Shown in pieces: positions 1 to 6,785 of a stretch of 10,291 bases of DNA. Source of the DNA: Goniomonas avonlea. Taxonomy: Eukaryota > Cryptophyceae > Goniomonadida > Goniomonadaceae. The notes beneath the pieces are model-generated. The model saw only the letters and a list, made by a program, of their open reading frames with translations. It made no database searches and was not told the origin of the DNA. Both the position numbers and the translations under genes were made by a program. Location of the stretch: NCBI GenBank assembly GCA_003573635.1, contig QUTJ01031194.1:1-10291 (forward strand), in the 5' to 3' direction. Position 1 is the first letter of the stretch, and the number at the start of each line of letters is the position of its first letter.

Positions 1-104
1 CACCCCACCAGCCTCTCACTCTCGCCCCCGCCCCGCCGCCGCCGCTGCCTCTGAGAGGGCCCACCCCGCTCTCCCTCCTTGCGCAATGCTGACCTTGTCC
101 TCAG

Positions 105-1355
105 CTGTTTGGCGGCGGCTGGACGAGCAAAGGACGCTAGTGTTATCGCTACACTAATTTCGCTTGTGCGTTGCTTGACTGTGAAGACCTTATTTTTGAC
201 ACTTGATGACATCTGGAAATACACTGTTGAATTTATTTTCGATCCTGACCTTGAGACTAGGTCTGGCCTTCTCAAGCTGACAGACACACGACCTCGACAC
301 ACACGAGATCTGACCCGCAATCTGACACTGATTTGATTTTTAGAGATGACCTTGGACCTCGATCTCGCCCGAGATCTGTCGCGAGGTCTGACACACAGTC
401 CGAACTGACAAACTGTGCCACAACGAGCTGGCCGCCACTGGGCCTCTGACGCGGTTGCAGAATATCATCCCGGCGCTGGTGCTCTGGCTTGACGGCACTC
501 GCGCCGACTCACGGCTGCTGCTGATGCTCATCTCATCACTGTACAATATGATTAAGGTCCGACCCTTCCGCTGACCTTGCCTTCATGTTTTTTTTCTGGT
601 CTTGTGCTCAGCGCGGGAAGGGGCGCTAAACATGAATTCGCATTGAAAGGCGGAAACTGTCCCCTCATTGGTGGTTTTTTTGGAAAAGTATCGGGAAGAC
701 CAAACTAGCGATACCAGGTGCTGGTCCCGTTTCCAGGGTAAATAAGAGAGAGTGCGGGAAAATATAGAGGGAGCTCCACCAGGCCTCGCCGTCGCCAGTG
801 GTGCCAACGCAGAACACTCAGAACACTCCCCTGGTTGATATTTTCCATGGAATTGACATTTCGATCGCCATATTTGGCGACGGAAATGACGATCGGCAGC
901 TATGACCCAACTAGGAGCTACAATCGCAGAATCATATCGATTTTTGAATTCGAGCCCACTCTCTGGCGGTTTGCTGCAACAAATACGCCCCTCGCCCCAC
1001 CACTCTTCCTCTCTCTTCCTCTCTCTTCCTCTCTCTTCCTCTCTCTCCTCTCTCTTCTCCTCTTCTGCTCAGAATCCCAATTCTTCTTCAATTGATGGTT
1101 TTCGGCCTAGTTCCCACGAAGCCGTCATCTCCCCCACTTACACGATGAAACACCAGACCCAAATTAACGTTTCGCACGCAGCATGAACCTAGTCCGAATG
1201 CTCATGCCAACCTGATTCAACTCGCTGGTTGTCGGCCTCGCATGGAACAGCTCCTCGACCACGAGAATGTCCGGGTACGCTCCATTGCCCGTGTGTTTGT
1301 GAATCGTAACCGCGATCATGCTTGTTTTCATGTTTATATGGTTATGTTAGTTTGA
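105..1355 (+). CDS. Armadillo-repeat-like protein, partial, exons only partly resolved
   Basis: Several separated open stretches on the plus strand read like armadillo (ARM) helical repeats. About 105-165 follows an acceptor-like TTGTCCTCAG and contains LAAAGRAKDASVIATLISLV. 399-556 follows ACACACAG and encodes 52 residues, including CHNELAATGPLTRLQNIIP and LISSLYNM, before AAG|GT. 612-687 follows a pyrimidine-rich acceptor and contains KHEFALKGGNCPLIGGF. 1182-1355 follows CGCACGCAG and contains NLIQLAGCRPRMEQLLDHEN then VRVRSIARVFVN, ending in TGA. The last fits the ARM pattern (N..L...G....L..LL....VR..A...N) best. ARM proteins are alpha-solenoid scaffolds; no specific function can be named. 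The splice phases between 399-556 and 612-687 do not match with the simplest donors, so at least one boundary is wrong or exons are missing between 688 and 1181. The gene probably begins left of the window. It is convergent with the Hikeshi-like gene. The ARM call is inference from pattern; coding character is fairly likely. Confidence 0.5.
241..398. repeat. Degenerate GATCT/GACCT-rich stretch inside a probable intron
   Basis: Short related words such as GATCTGAC, GGTCTGAC, GACCTCGA and GAGATCTG recur between two probable ARM exons. The words resemble the GATC-rich repeats at 3481-3964, so the two stretches may belong to one repeat family. There is no clean unit length. Confidence 0.35.
1003..1070. 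repeat. CT-rich minisatellite, about 10-bp unit
   Basis: The unit CTCTCTTCCT is repeated about four times almost perfectly from 1001 to 1050, then decays into irregular CT/TC sequence. It lies in the 688-1181 gap of the ARM-like gene, presumably in an intron, where a pyrimidine-rich tract could also serve a nearby splice acceptor. I see no convincing exon between 688 and 1181. An ATG frame starting at 847 runs straight into this repeat and looks spurious. Confidence 0.75.
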
Positions 1356-1577
1356 CCCCGACTGTGATTGTTAACACGATGTTCAGGTGTCGCAGGCAGC
1401 GGGCGTGTTCGTTGATAAGCACATTCCAGACGACGTGTAAAGTCAACACACATATGAATGGCCTCGTCAGCCTGTGATTTGTCGTTTCTCTCAAGCCTCT
1501 TTTCATCTTGATACGGTCTCTGGTGACGCCGCCAAAGGTCGGGAATCGTAAATTGTATTGCAGCCATGCATTTCGGA

Positions 1578-2232
1578 TCACATTGAATCTGCAGCTGCTC
1601 CTCCTTCACCACCGCTGTGAATGCGACACTCCGCGCCACGCACACAAGTACCGTCAGGACTTGCAACATGAGAATTCTTGCATGTGTCACCAAAGCGGCA
1701 TTTTCCTTGCAGCCAGAAACAGCAAGTGCTTTTGTCGGCAGCGGCGCCTCCGACAGCCCCCTCGTTGTCCAACCGAAGGACAGGCTGGCAACAGATTTTA
1801 GGGTCGGAAGCTCTAAAATGGCATTACCTGTTTGCGCACGAGATCTGCGAGAGGTTCGAGCCGAATACCCAACTGCAAGACCTGATTCGGCTGAGCATCC
1901 TGCCACTGAACACGGAACATCTCGCTTGGTCGAGCATTATCAACCTTGGCAAGATAATTCCAGTTCGGCTTCCCAGTCAAATTGCCGTAAATTCCAAGAC
2001 CGTAGTGTTGGCTCTGCGCGGTGGTCATTTGGCAGAGAGCAAACTGATTTTCACTCACGGGTATGCCTGACTCGAGCAGAGGCTGTGTGAGCACCAAAAC
2101 ACAAGTCAAATGTGGCTGCTGATCACAGGGAATGTTTACTAGCCATTTCACTGGCTCAATCTGACGAATTTGGTCGGGTGAGACAGATGGTCTGCCAATG
2201 ACGATGCACCCGAACGGCGCCGGCATGGCCAT
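1578..2232 (-). CDS. Hikeshi/OPI10-family protein with a C-terminal CCCH zinc finger
   Basis: Hikeshi carries Hsp70 into the nucleus during heat stress by binding FG-nucleoporins. The start ATG is 2232-2230 and the N-terminus reads MAMPAPFGCIVIGRP, matching the family opening FGCxVxGR. Exons are 2232-2059, 2013-1828 and 1784-1578, with introns of 45 nt (GTGAGT..CGCAG) and 43 nt (GTAATG..TGCCAG). They join in phase to 188 residues, close to the usual length of about 200. Exon 2 carries KVDNARPSEMFRV, like the family N-G-K-P-S-x-x-F-K segment, and VLQLGIRLEPLADL, like the QIGISVELL segment. Exon 3 lacks a recognisable Hikeshi C-terminal domain. It encodes CCFWLQGKCRFGDTCKNSH, a C-x7-C-x5-C-x3-H zinc finger of the usual RNA-binding type, then ends ..AAADSM-stop. 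A later splice could instead lead into an open frame running to about 1334. The Hikeshi identity is strong; the fusion is inferred from splice phase alone. Confidence 0.72.
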
Positions 2233-2352
2233 GGCTGTCGCGCCAGACAAAATCTTCGCGTCAGCGTATGTACCTTGCTTGCGAATTCGTGCGATATCGT
2301 ACTTTGTTATCGATGTTACACGTCATACGGTCCTCCACTCGTCGAAGAGCTC
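2233..2352. promoter_or_regulatory. Short divergent promoter region
   Basis: About 120 bases separate the inferred start codons of the Hikeshi-like gene (minus strand, 2232) and the membrane-protein gene (plus strand, 2353). Any promoters must be shared or overlapping. No TATA box or other named element is convincing. If the plus-strand gene starts at the earlier in-frame ATG (2275), the gap shrinks to about 42 bases. Confidence 0.35.
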
Positions 2353-2943
2353 ATGCGCCAAAAAGCGATGCGAGTGGACACAATCGCACAGGCGTTCGGA
2401 TGCCTTGTGGTCGGAGCAGCCATAACATTTGGATTATGCTGGGTATATTCCAAGCAAGAGCCGATCTATGATTGCCAAAATGTCGTGAACTTCATGGCAG
2501 CTGGGGTCACGGTGCAGTGGCAGCTGGATGTGCGCTTGCTCTTTTTGGTCGTCGTTGTTGAACTCATGCGTTTCGTGCAGTTGAACGGGCACTCGTCACC
2601 GTATCCTGCAAGCACGGTGCATTCTCACTGTTTGGGGGGCAAGTGTGTCGACAAACCGTTATTCTCACGGTTCAAGTGTTCCACTGAATTCGTTAAGGGA
2701 AGTTACCGGGAGGAAACCACGGACTACTTGATAGTGACTGAGTTGCCCCCGGATGCATCAAATTGGAGCTGGTGGGCGATTGCACTGTTGTGGGTATTAT
2801 CGGGGGCTCCGTGCTGTGCCTTCGGTGGACTATTGATGTGCGCCTCGCACTTTTGCGGCTTCCGGAACTCGCTCCTTGCAAGGTGGCGGTGTGACAAGCC
2901 CGAAAAAGTTCTCGACCCCGACGAGGAATTGAAACTCGTATGA
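2353..2943 (+). CDS. Unrecognised multi-pass membrane protein
   Basis: This is a single open frame with no family that I recognise. I chose the start at 2353 (MRQKAMRVDTIAQAF), giving 196 residues. An in-frame ATG at 2275 would add 26 residues, but those are Cys/Tyr-rich and crowd the divergent promoter. Three hydrophobic segments are visible: FGCLVVGAAITFGLCWVY near residue 16, LDVRLLFLVVVVELMRFV near residue 55, and WWAIALLWVLSGAPCCAFGG near residue 145. Between the second and third is a roughly 70-residue loop with several cysteines (HCLGGKCVDK, FKCSTEF) that could form disulfides if extracytosolic. The tail RCDKPEKVLDPDEELKLV is charged and probably cytosolic. A short intron inside the frame cannot be excluded. 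The stop at 2943 lies 18 bases from the stop of the opposing gene at 2962. It could be a four-pass-like protein, but I would not assign one. Confidence 0.55.
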   Translation: MRQKAMRVDTIAQAFGCLVVGAAITFGLCWVYSKQEPIYDCQNVVNFMAAGVTVQWQLDVRLLFLVVVVELMRFVQLNGHSSPYPASTVHSHCLGGKCVDKPLFSRFKCSTEFVKGSYREETTDYLIVTELPPDASNWSWWAIALLWVLSGAPCCAFGGLLMCASHFCGFRNSLLARWRCDKPEKVLDPDEELKLV

Positions 2944-2961
2944 CTATCTTTGGCTGATGAG

Positions 2962-3222
2962 TCAGGACATGGAGGCATAACGGCTTTGGAAGTCGGTCCT
3001 CTCGACGAGGAGGCAATCGATCTGGAGAATCCTCCGAGTGGTGGATAAGCTTCCTGCGATCGCCTGGCGCTCGAGCGAGCGATAGATCTTTCTCAGCGCA
3101 ACGACGTCATGCAGCGCCATGACGACTTTGCCGGTACAATAATGATAACCTTGAGACGCTCTTGGATACAAATTTGCGTTGTTGCGTTAAAAAATCATGG
3201 AAGTACTTGATTACCGATTCGT
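2962..3222 (-). CDS. 3' exons of an unrecognised gene
   Basis: The proposed exons are 3222-3150 (after the acceptor TTTTCCAG) and 3091-2962, joined across a 58-nt GT..AG intron (3149-3092, GTTATC..GCTGAG) in phase 2. The joined frame reads ESVIKYFHDFLTQQRKF..VSRKIYRSLERQAIAG.. and ends FQSRYASMS-stop. It is basic, probably helical, and has no motif that I can name. No start codon or upstream exon is secure, because the sequence upstream is G-rich low complexity and GATC repeats. A frame beginning at the ATG at 3120 would give only 52 residues. The amino-acid composition and the coherent splice phase favour a real gene, but a chance frame remains possible. Confidence 0.35.
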
Positions 3223-3240
3223 CTGGAAAACCTTGTGTTT

Positions 3241-3480
3241 TTTGATTTGTTTTTTTGTTTTTTTTGGGGGGGTGACGGCAGAAACTACTCTCGTGAGTCA
3301 AACTTGGCATAGAGAGAGATGTCAACCTGTTCGGGAGGGGGGGGGTCGCGAGTCGAGAGCAACCCGAGTAAGAGTGGGGGGAGACGGAGGGGACGGAGTG
3401 AGACGGGGTGGAGAGGGAGAGGGACGGGGAGGGAGAGCGGGACGTGACATTGATCGAGTTGCCCTCAACGATCACTACCG
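3241..3480. repeat. T-rich then G/GA-rich low-complexity tract
   Basis: Runs of T (to about 3263) are followed by G runs and GGGGA-type purine repeats to about 3450 (for example GGGAGGGGGG near 3335 and repeated GGGAGAG around 3410-3440). The plus strand is almost pyrimidine-free over about 100 bases. Such a tract could form G-quadruplexes or, read on the minus strand, lie in an intron of the 2962-3222 gene. I see no coding signal, although frames stay open here because of composition. Confidence 0.7.
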
Positions 3481-3964
3481 TGTGTGATCGAGGATCAAGT
3501 TTCAGAGAGCTGTGATTCATTGTGAGATGCTCCCCAGCACGAATCTCCACCCATATCACCAGGATCAGAATCGAGAACAGAGTTTTGTTCGTGCCAACTT
3601 CGTGATTTGTGATCACATTCGAGATCGAAGCTGTGCGATTTGCGTGATCACAGAGATCAGTGATTGATCATGTACATCACAGGATCAGTCCCATTAATGG
3701 TGTGGTCGCAATCGAGATCGAAGGACGGCGTGATTGAGATCGAGCAGGAGGGCATGCGTCACTCTCAATTGGGATCGAGGATCAGCGAGCGCTCATGTGT
3801 GATTATCGAGGTCAACGTGTGTCACAATCGAGATTGAGGATCTGCGGGAGGTCATGCGTGATCTCAATGATCGAGGATCAGCGAGTGCTCATGTGTGATT
3901 ATCGAGGTCGCGTGGGATCATGGGTGATCACAATCGAGATCGAGGATCAGCGGGAGCGGGGCCA
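3481..3964. repeat. GATC-dense repeat field with a 96-bp tandem duplication
   Basis: I count about 21 GATC tetramers between 3484 and 3950, where roughly two would be expected by chance. Recurring words are CGAGATCGA, GAGGATCAG, GTGATCAC and CATGTGTGATTATCGAGGTC. The right-hand part is a tandem duplication with a 96-base period: 3773-3868 and 3869-3964 both begin GATCGAGGATCAGCGAG, share the 20-mer just named, and then diverge. The second copy runs into the last exon of the thioesterase gene and supplies its final codons and stop. The rest is presumably 3' untranslated or intergenic sequence. Confidence 0.85.
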
Positions 3965-6635
3965 CCGGAATCCGAGAGGGGGCGAGGAACTTGAGGAGGC
4001 CGGAGCCGGACAAGACCCTCCTGCACGCGGTCAAACACTCCTCTCACACCCTGACACGCACTCAAGCTCTCTCTCTCTCTCTCTCGCTCTCTCGCTCTCT
4101 CTCTCTCTTCTCCCACCCACCCCCTTTGGATGCTGAACAGCTCCTGCAGTCGCGCAGTCGCATCACAGGCATCGGACAGTCGTCACACCAGTCGCCACAT
4201 CAGACAGTCGTCACCATCAGTCACCACATCAGACAGTCGCCACATCATACAGTCGTCGCATTAGCATGCATACAGTCGTATTTCCCGCATGGTCACGGGC
4301 CACGTCATACTCGCAACATCAGACACCATCTGTCATCACGAGTCACCTGCACAGCAGACACAGCCAAAACGCCGTCACGTCGGTAGAGGCGTCCGACAGT
4401 GAAACCCCTGGCCGATTCCAATCTCGGAGACTCCATGACATACAGCATCCATTCGTCTGCACAATGCATAATCAGATTACAGGCCGGGCACATAGACCCG
4501 GCACCTCAGTGAAGGGAGAGGGGGGGGGGGGGGGGTTGAGGGGGGGGGGGTTGCAGGGGGGGAGAGAGTGATAGTCGAGGAAGGGAAGGGAGAGGGAGAC
4601 GGGAGAGGGAGGGGAGGGGGGCAGGAGACGGTGGCTGTCCTGTTTCAAGGTCAACGCAGGTGCCCCTTGGAACCTCGTTCCTGCTCCGGCCCGTGAAGAG
4701 GTGTGCTGAACTGTGATGACACATGCACATGGTCCTGCACTGAGGACTCACTGCGATGGCACATACACCTGGCCAGGTGCAAGCAACTGCACATACGCGT
4801 GTGCAAGCAATGAAGACGAACTGTAGACACAGAGTCAACTGCAAGCACTGCACTGACGACTCAGCTCGACTGGAGACTAAGTGATAGCGCATCCACAGGC
4901 GCAAGCACTGCGACTGCGCGGAGCCAAGTCCCTCTCCCTCTCCTGCACTGCGTCCTCTCCAGTAATCACTGCGCTCGACTCCGGAGCCTCTGTCCCCGCT
5001 GTCCATCCACACACGGAGGGAGGGGCTCCCCGTTACATACCAGCACGGAACGGTGCATGGAAGTACAGAGAATGGTCGAGCGAGGCCATCATTGCAATGT
5101 CGGAGCCAGGGCGCCCTAGTGGAAAGAGGGCAGTCGACAATAGCTTCCAGTCTGAGGCATACGCGGCGACACACTGTGCGTGTTGAGTGTCAAGTGTCCT
5201 GTGCCGGACGCGGCACTTGTATGAGTGCGAGAAAACCTGTGCGTTGTGTTGTTGCACACTCGCCCAACACGAAAACACGACAAAAATACCACATACACAC
5301 AGAAAAGTCAAGTGACAGTCAGAATGAACTACCACCCCCCCCCCCCACACACACACACACACACACTGCGTTGAGTGCCAGTACCACAAGCTCACCTGGT
5401 GCATTACATCTCCGAGAGTATCGCCGATTCTTCCTTTGGCTTTCAGCCACACCATTTGCTGTTGTCAATCTGTCATCGACGGTACAATCTGGTACAGACA
5501 TTGGAGGAACCAGAACAAACAGCAAACGAGGCACACACCTGGGGTGGGAGTGGTTTGGGGTCAGCTGGATCAAGGGACTGCACCGACCTGTAGTCAACCG
5601 GGCGGTGCACTGTACCATCGTTAATCATTGAGCAATAAAAGTACCATTGAGCAATGAACCAAACAGAAAGGAGGAATCATCAGGCGTCAATTTTTGGGAG
5701 AGTCACCAAGTCATTGGGGGCCAGTTACCATACCAGCACTCTCGGCTTCTTCTAGAAAGTGCTGTCTCGCAGCAGCATTGAGACGCGGGTCCTTGGAAAG
5801 AGCAGTGAGCCTGGTTACCAATCGAGTTAAATCATTAATGATCAGTTGGGAGAACAAGCCATGAAACCGAACCTGGTAACTTCTGTGTCCAGTAATTCTG
5901 GGTCGGGGGCATCCGGTGCAGCATACTGGTGCGACACTCCAGGTTGCTCTGACACCCGTTCAGGAATTTGCCACAGTCAACGCATTGTGTCTACCATACC
6001 CGGTTCACTCCGCGAGTGAAAAGAGACCAAACTGGCGAATATTGAACGTCCGCGTTGGCTTGCGACGACCGAGCGAGTTGCGAATGATTTTCCATCGCGA
6101 AGCTTCTTCACCTGCATCATCGTGAAACAAAGGTTGTATCTCATTCACAGGGGAAGGCATAAACAAGCCAATCTTGATCAAGAAAATGCCAAACCAGTGG
6201 GCATCAGGAAAGTACCATAAGGATGATGTTAAAGTAAAATTCTGAGTGAAGGTATCAAGAAATTACCGTAAAAATTATGTGATGGGAGGCATCTCCAGGC
6301 AGCAGAAAGTAGCTATGCATGCTGTGCACCGTCTTGTCAGCTTCAACTGTGAGCAGAGCAGCCATCTGCAAAATCAAAGTCCGCTTGTAAGCCGTCACGC
6401 AGTTTTGACTCACCAACGACTGGGCTACAACCTGGCCTCCAAACACACCTCGCGCGTGCACCGGCCTCCAAAGCTGCTCTGATGAGGCTTTTGTGTCTGT
6501 GTTAGCAGAAACCCGCGCGAACAAAGAAACGGTACATTTGTAAAGGAGTTCGTCCAGACATTCGATTTCCAAACAGCCTTCAATGAGAGCCTTGAGCTCC
6601 AGCTCTCCCTTCTCCGCGTCCAAGACGGTCGCCAT
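3928..6635 (-). CDS. ACOT8: Peroxisomal acyl-CoA thioesterase (ACOT8/TesB family), 11 exons
   Basis: This enzyme hydrolyses fatty acyl-CoA to free acid and CoA. Exons are 6635-6531, 6473-6414, 6365-6267, 6111-6000, 5948-5873, 5810-5734, 5609-5539, 5458-5396, 5173-5041, 4456-4347 and 4020-3928. All introns are GT-AG, and the phases sum to 999 nt and 332 residues, against about 319 in human ACOT8. The double-hotdog landmarks appear in order: ARGVFGGQVVAQSL (about 45-55), TVHSMHSYFLLPGD (about 68-80), RDGKSFATRSVVASQRG (about 93-108), RPVDYR, MVWLKAKGRIGD, AYASDWKLL, MMASLDHSLYFH and ARGFTVGRLYRRDGVLAV..VQEGLVRL. The family Asp-Ser/Thr-Gln triad maps to D229 (YASD), S252 (ASLDHS) and Q302 (VQEG), with spacing of 23 and 50 as in the family. 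The protein ends SRL, a canonical PTS1, so I infer peroxisomal matrix. The first intron (57 nt, donor GTTTCT) is the least certain because it also reads through in frame. Two introns, 4457-5040 (584 nt) and 4021-4346 (326 nt), are packed with simple repeats. Confidence 0.9.
4066..4112. repeat. (CT)n microsatellite
   Basis: This is a nearly pure CT repeat with occasional CTCG interruptions inside the last intron (4021-4346) of the thioesterase gene. Read on the minus strand it is a GA repeat. Confidence 0.9.
4158..4260. repeat. Imperfect tandem repeat of about 29 bp
   Basis: The phrases AGTCGCCACATCAGACAGTC (from about 4190) and AGTCACCACATCAGACAGTC (from about 4219) recur with a period near 29 bases. 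They are flanked by shorter CAGTCGTCAC and CACATCATACAGTCGTCG variants. The array is intronic in the thioesterase gene, between the CT repeat and the exon that ends at the catalytic Gln codon. It has no conserved spacers, so it is not a CRISPR array. Confidence 0.7.
4511..4626. repeat. Long G-run and G/GA-rich tract in the largest thioesterase intron
   Basis: G homopolymers of about 16, 11 and 7 bases (near 4520-4562) are followed by GGGAGAGGGAG-type repeats to about 4625, with almost no C. On the transcribed minus strand this is a C/CT-rich tract that could act as an extended polypyrimidine region upstream of the acceptor at 4457. The plus strand could form G-quadruplexes. Long homopolymers are error-prone, so the exact run lengths are unreliable. 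Confidence 0.85.
4715..4925. repeat. Degenerate TGCAAGCA/CACTGC-rich repeats
   Basis: Words such as GTGCAAGCAACTGCACATAC, TGCAAGCACTGCACTGAC and GCGCAAGCACTGCGACTGCG recur about every 40-60 bases in the same 584-nt thioesterase intron. They look like the eroded remains of a minisatellite. No coding signal is present. Confidence 0.55.
5334..5366. repeat. Poly-C followed by (CA)n microsatellite
   Basis: A run of about 13 C is followed by about 10 CA units, within the 222-nt thioesterase intron 5174-5395. Read in the gene's direction it is a GT repeat shortly after the GTGAGC donor. Confidence 0.92.
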
Positions 6636-6785
6636 TCGACGCCAGCCGGATTATTCCGGCGCACAAACCGTAATTACGCTTCTCATATACTGATCATATG
6701 TGCTTGCACCTCAAAATAGACCTCGGTTGTTCTTGGCCAGAGCGCGGCTCACACCTCCGCGACCACAAAGCAGCAGCAGGTTTCG
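6636..6785. promoter_or_regulatory. Divergent promoter region with a perfect inverted repeat
   Basis: There are 150 bases between the start codons of the thioesterase (minus, 6635) and the PX-domain gene (plus, 6786). The segment holds a perfect palindrome, GCCGGA-TTAT-TCCGGC, at 6645-6660, only 10 bases from the thioesterase ATG. It is a candidate binding site for a dimeric transcription factor or a small hairpin in the 5' leader. An ATG at 6700 opens a different frame that overlaps the PX start and ends at about 6906. If transcription starts upstream of 6700, this would be an overlapping upstream ORF that could reduce PX translation. Confidence 0.4.

Noticed and set aside
1617-2090. Two long plus-strand frames (to 2070 and 2090)
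   Set aside because: They are antisense to the Hikeshi-like exons, which carry recognisable family motifs on the minus strand.
3107-3616. A 169-codon minus-strand frame
   Set aside because: Most of it is low-complexity Ser/Pro sequence from the purine-rich tract. Only the part near 3150-3222 looks like protein, and that is kept as a possible exon.
3795-4136. A 113-codon plus-strand frame
   Set aside because: It is formed by the GATC tandem repeat and the CT microsatellite and lies opposite the thioesterase terminal exon.
4158-4260. Regularly repeated segments resembling a CRISPR array
   Set aside because: The units are about 29 bp and directly adjacent, with no unique spacers, inside a eukaryotic intron.
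4506-5174. A 222-codon minus-strand frame
   Set aside because: Its middle reads through a thioesterase intron and its end is proline/serine sequence from the G/C-rich repeat. The true coding frame at 5041-5173 is a different one (AYASDWKLL..LDHS).
5053-5631. A 192-codon plus-strand frame with a His/Thr repeat
   Set aside because: It is antisense to three thioesterase exons, and the His/Thr run is just the CA microsatellite.
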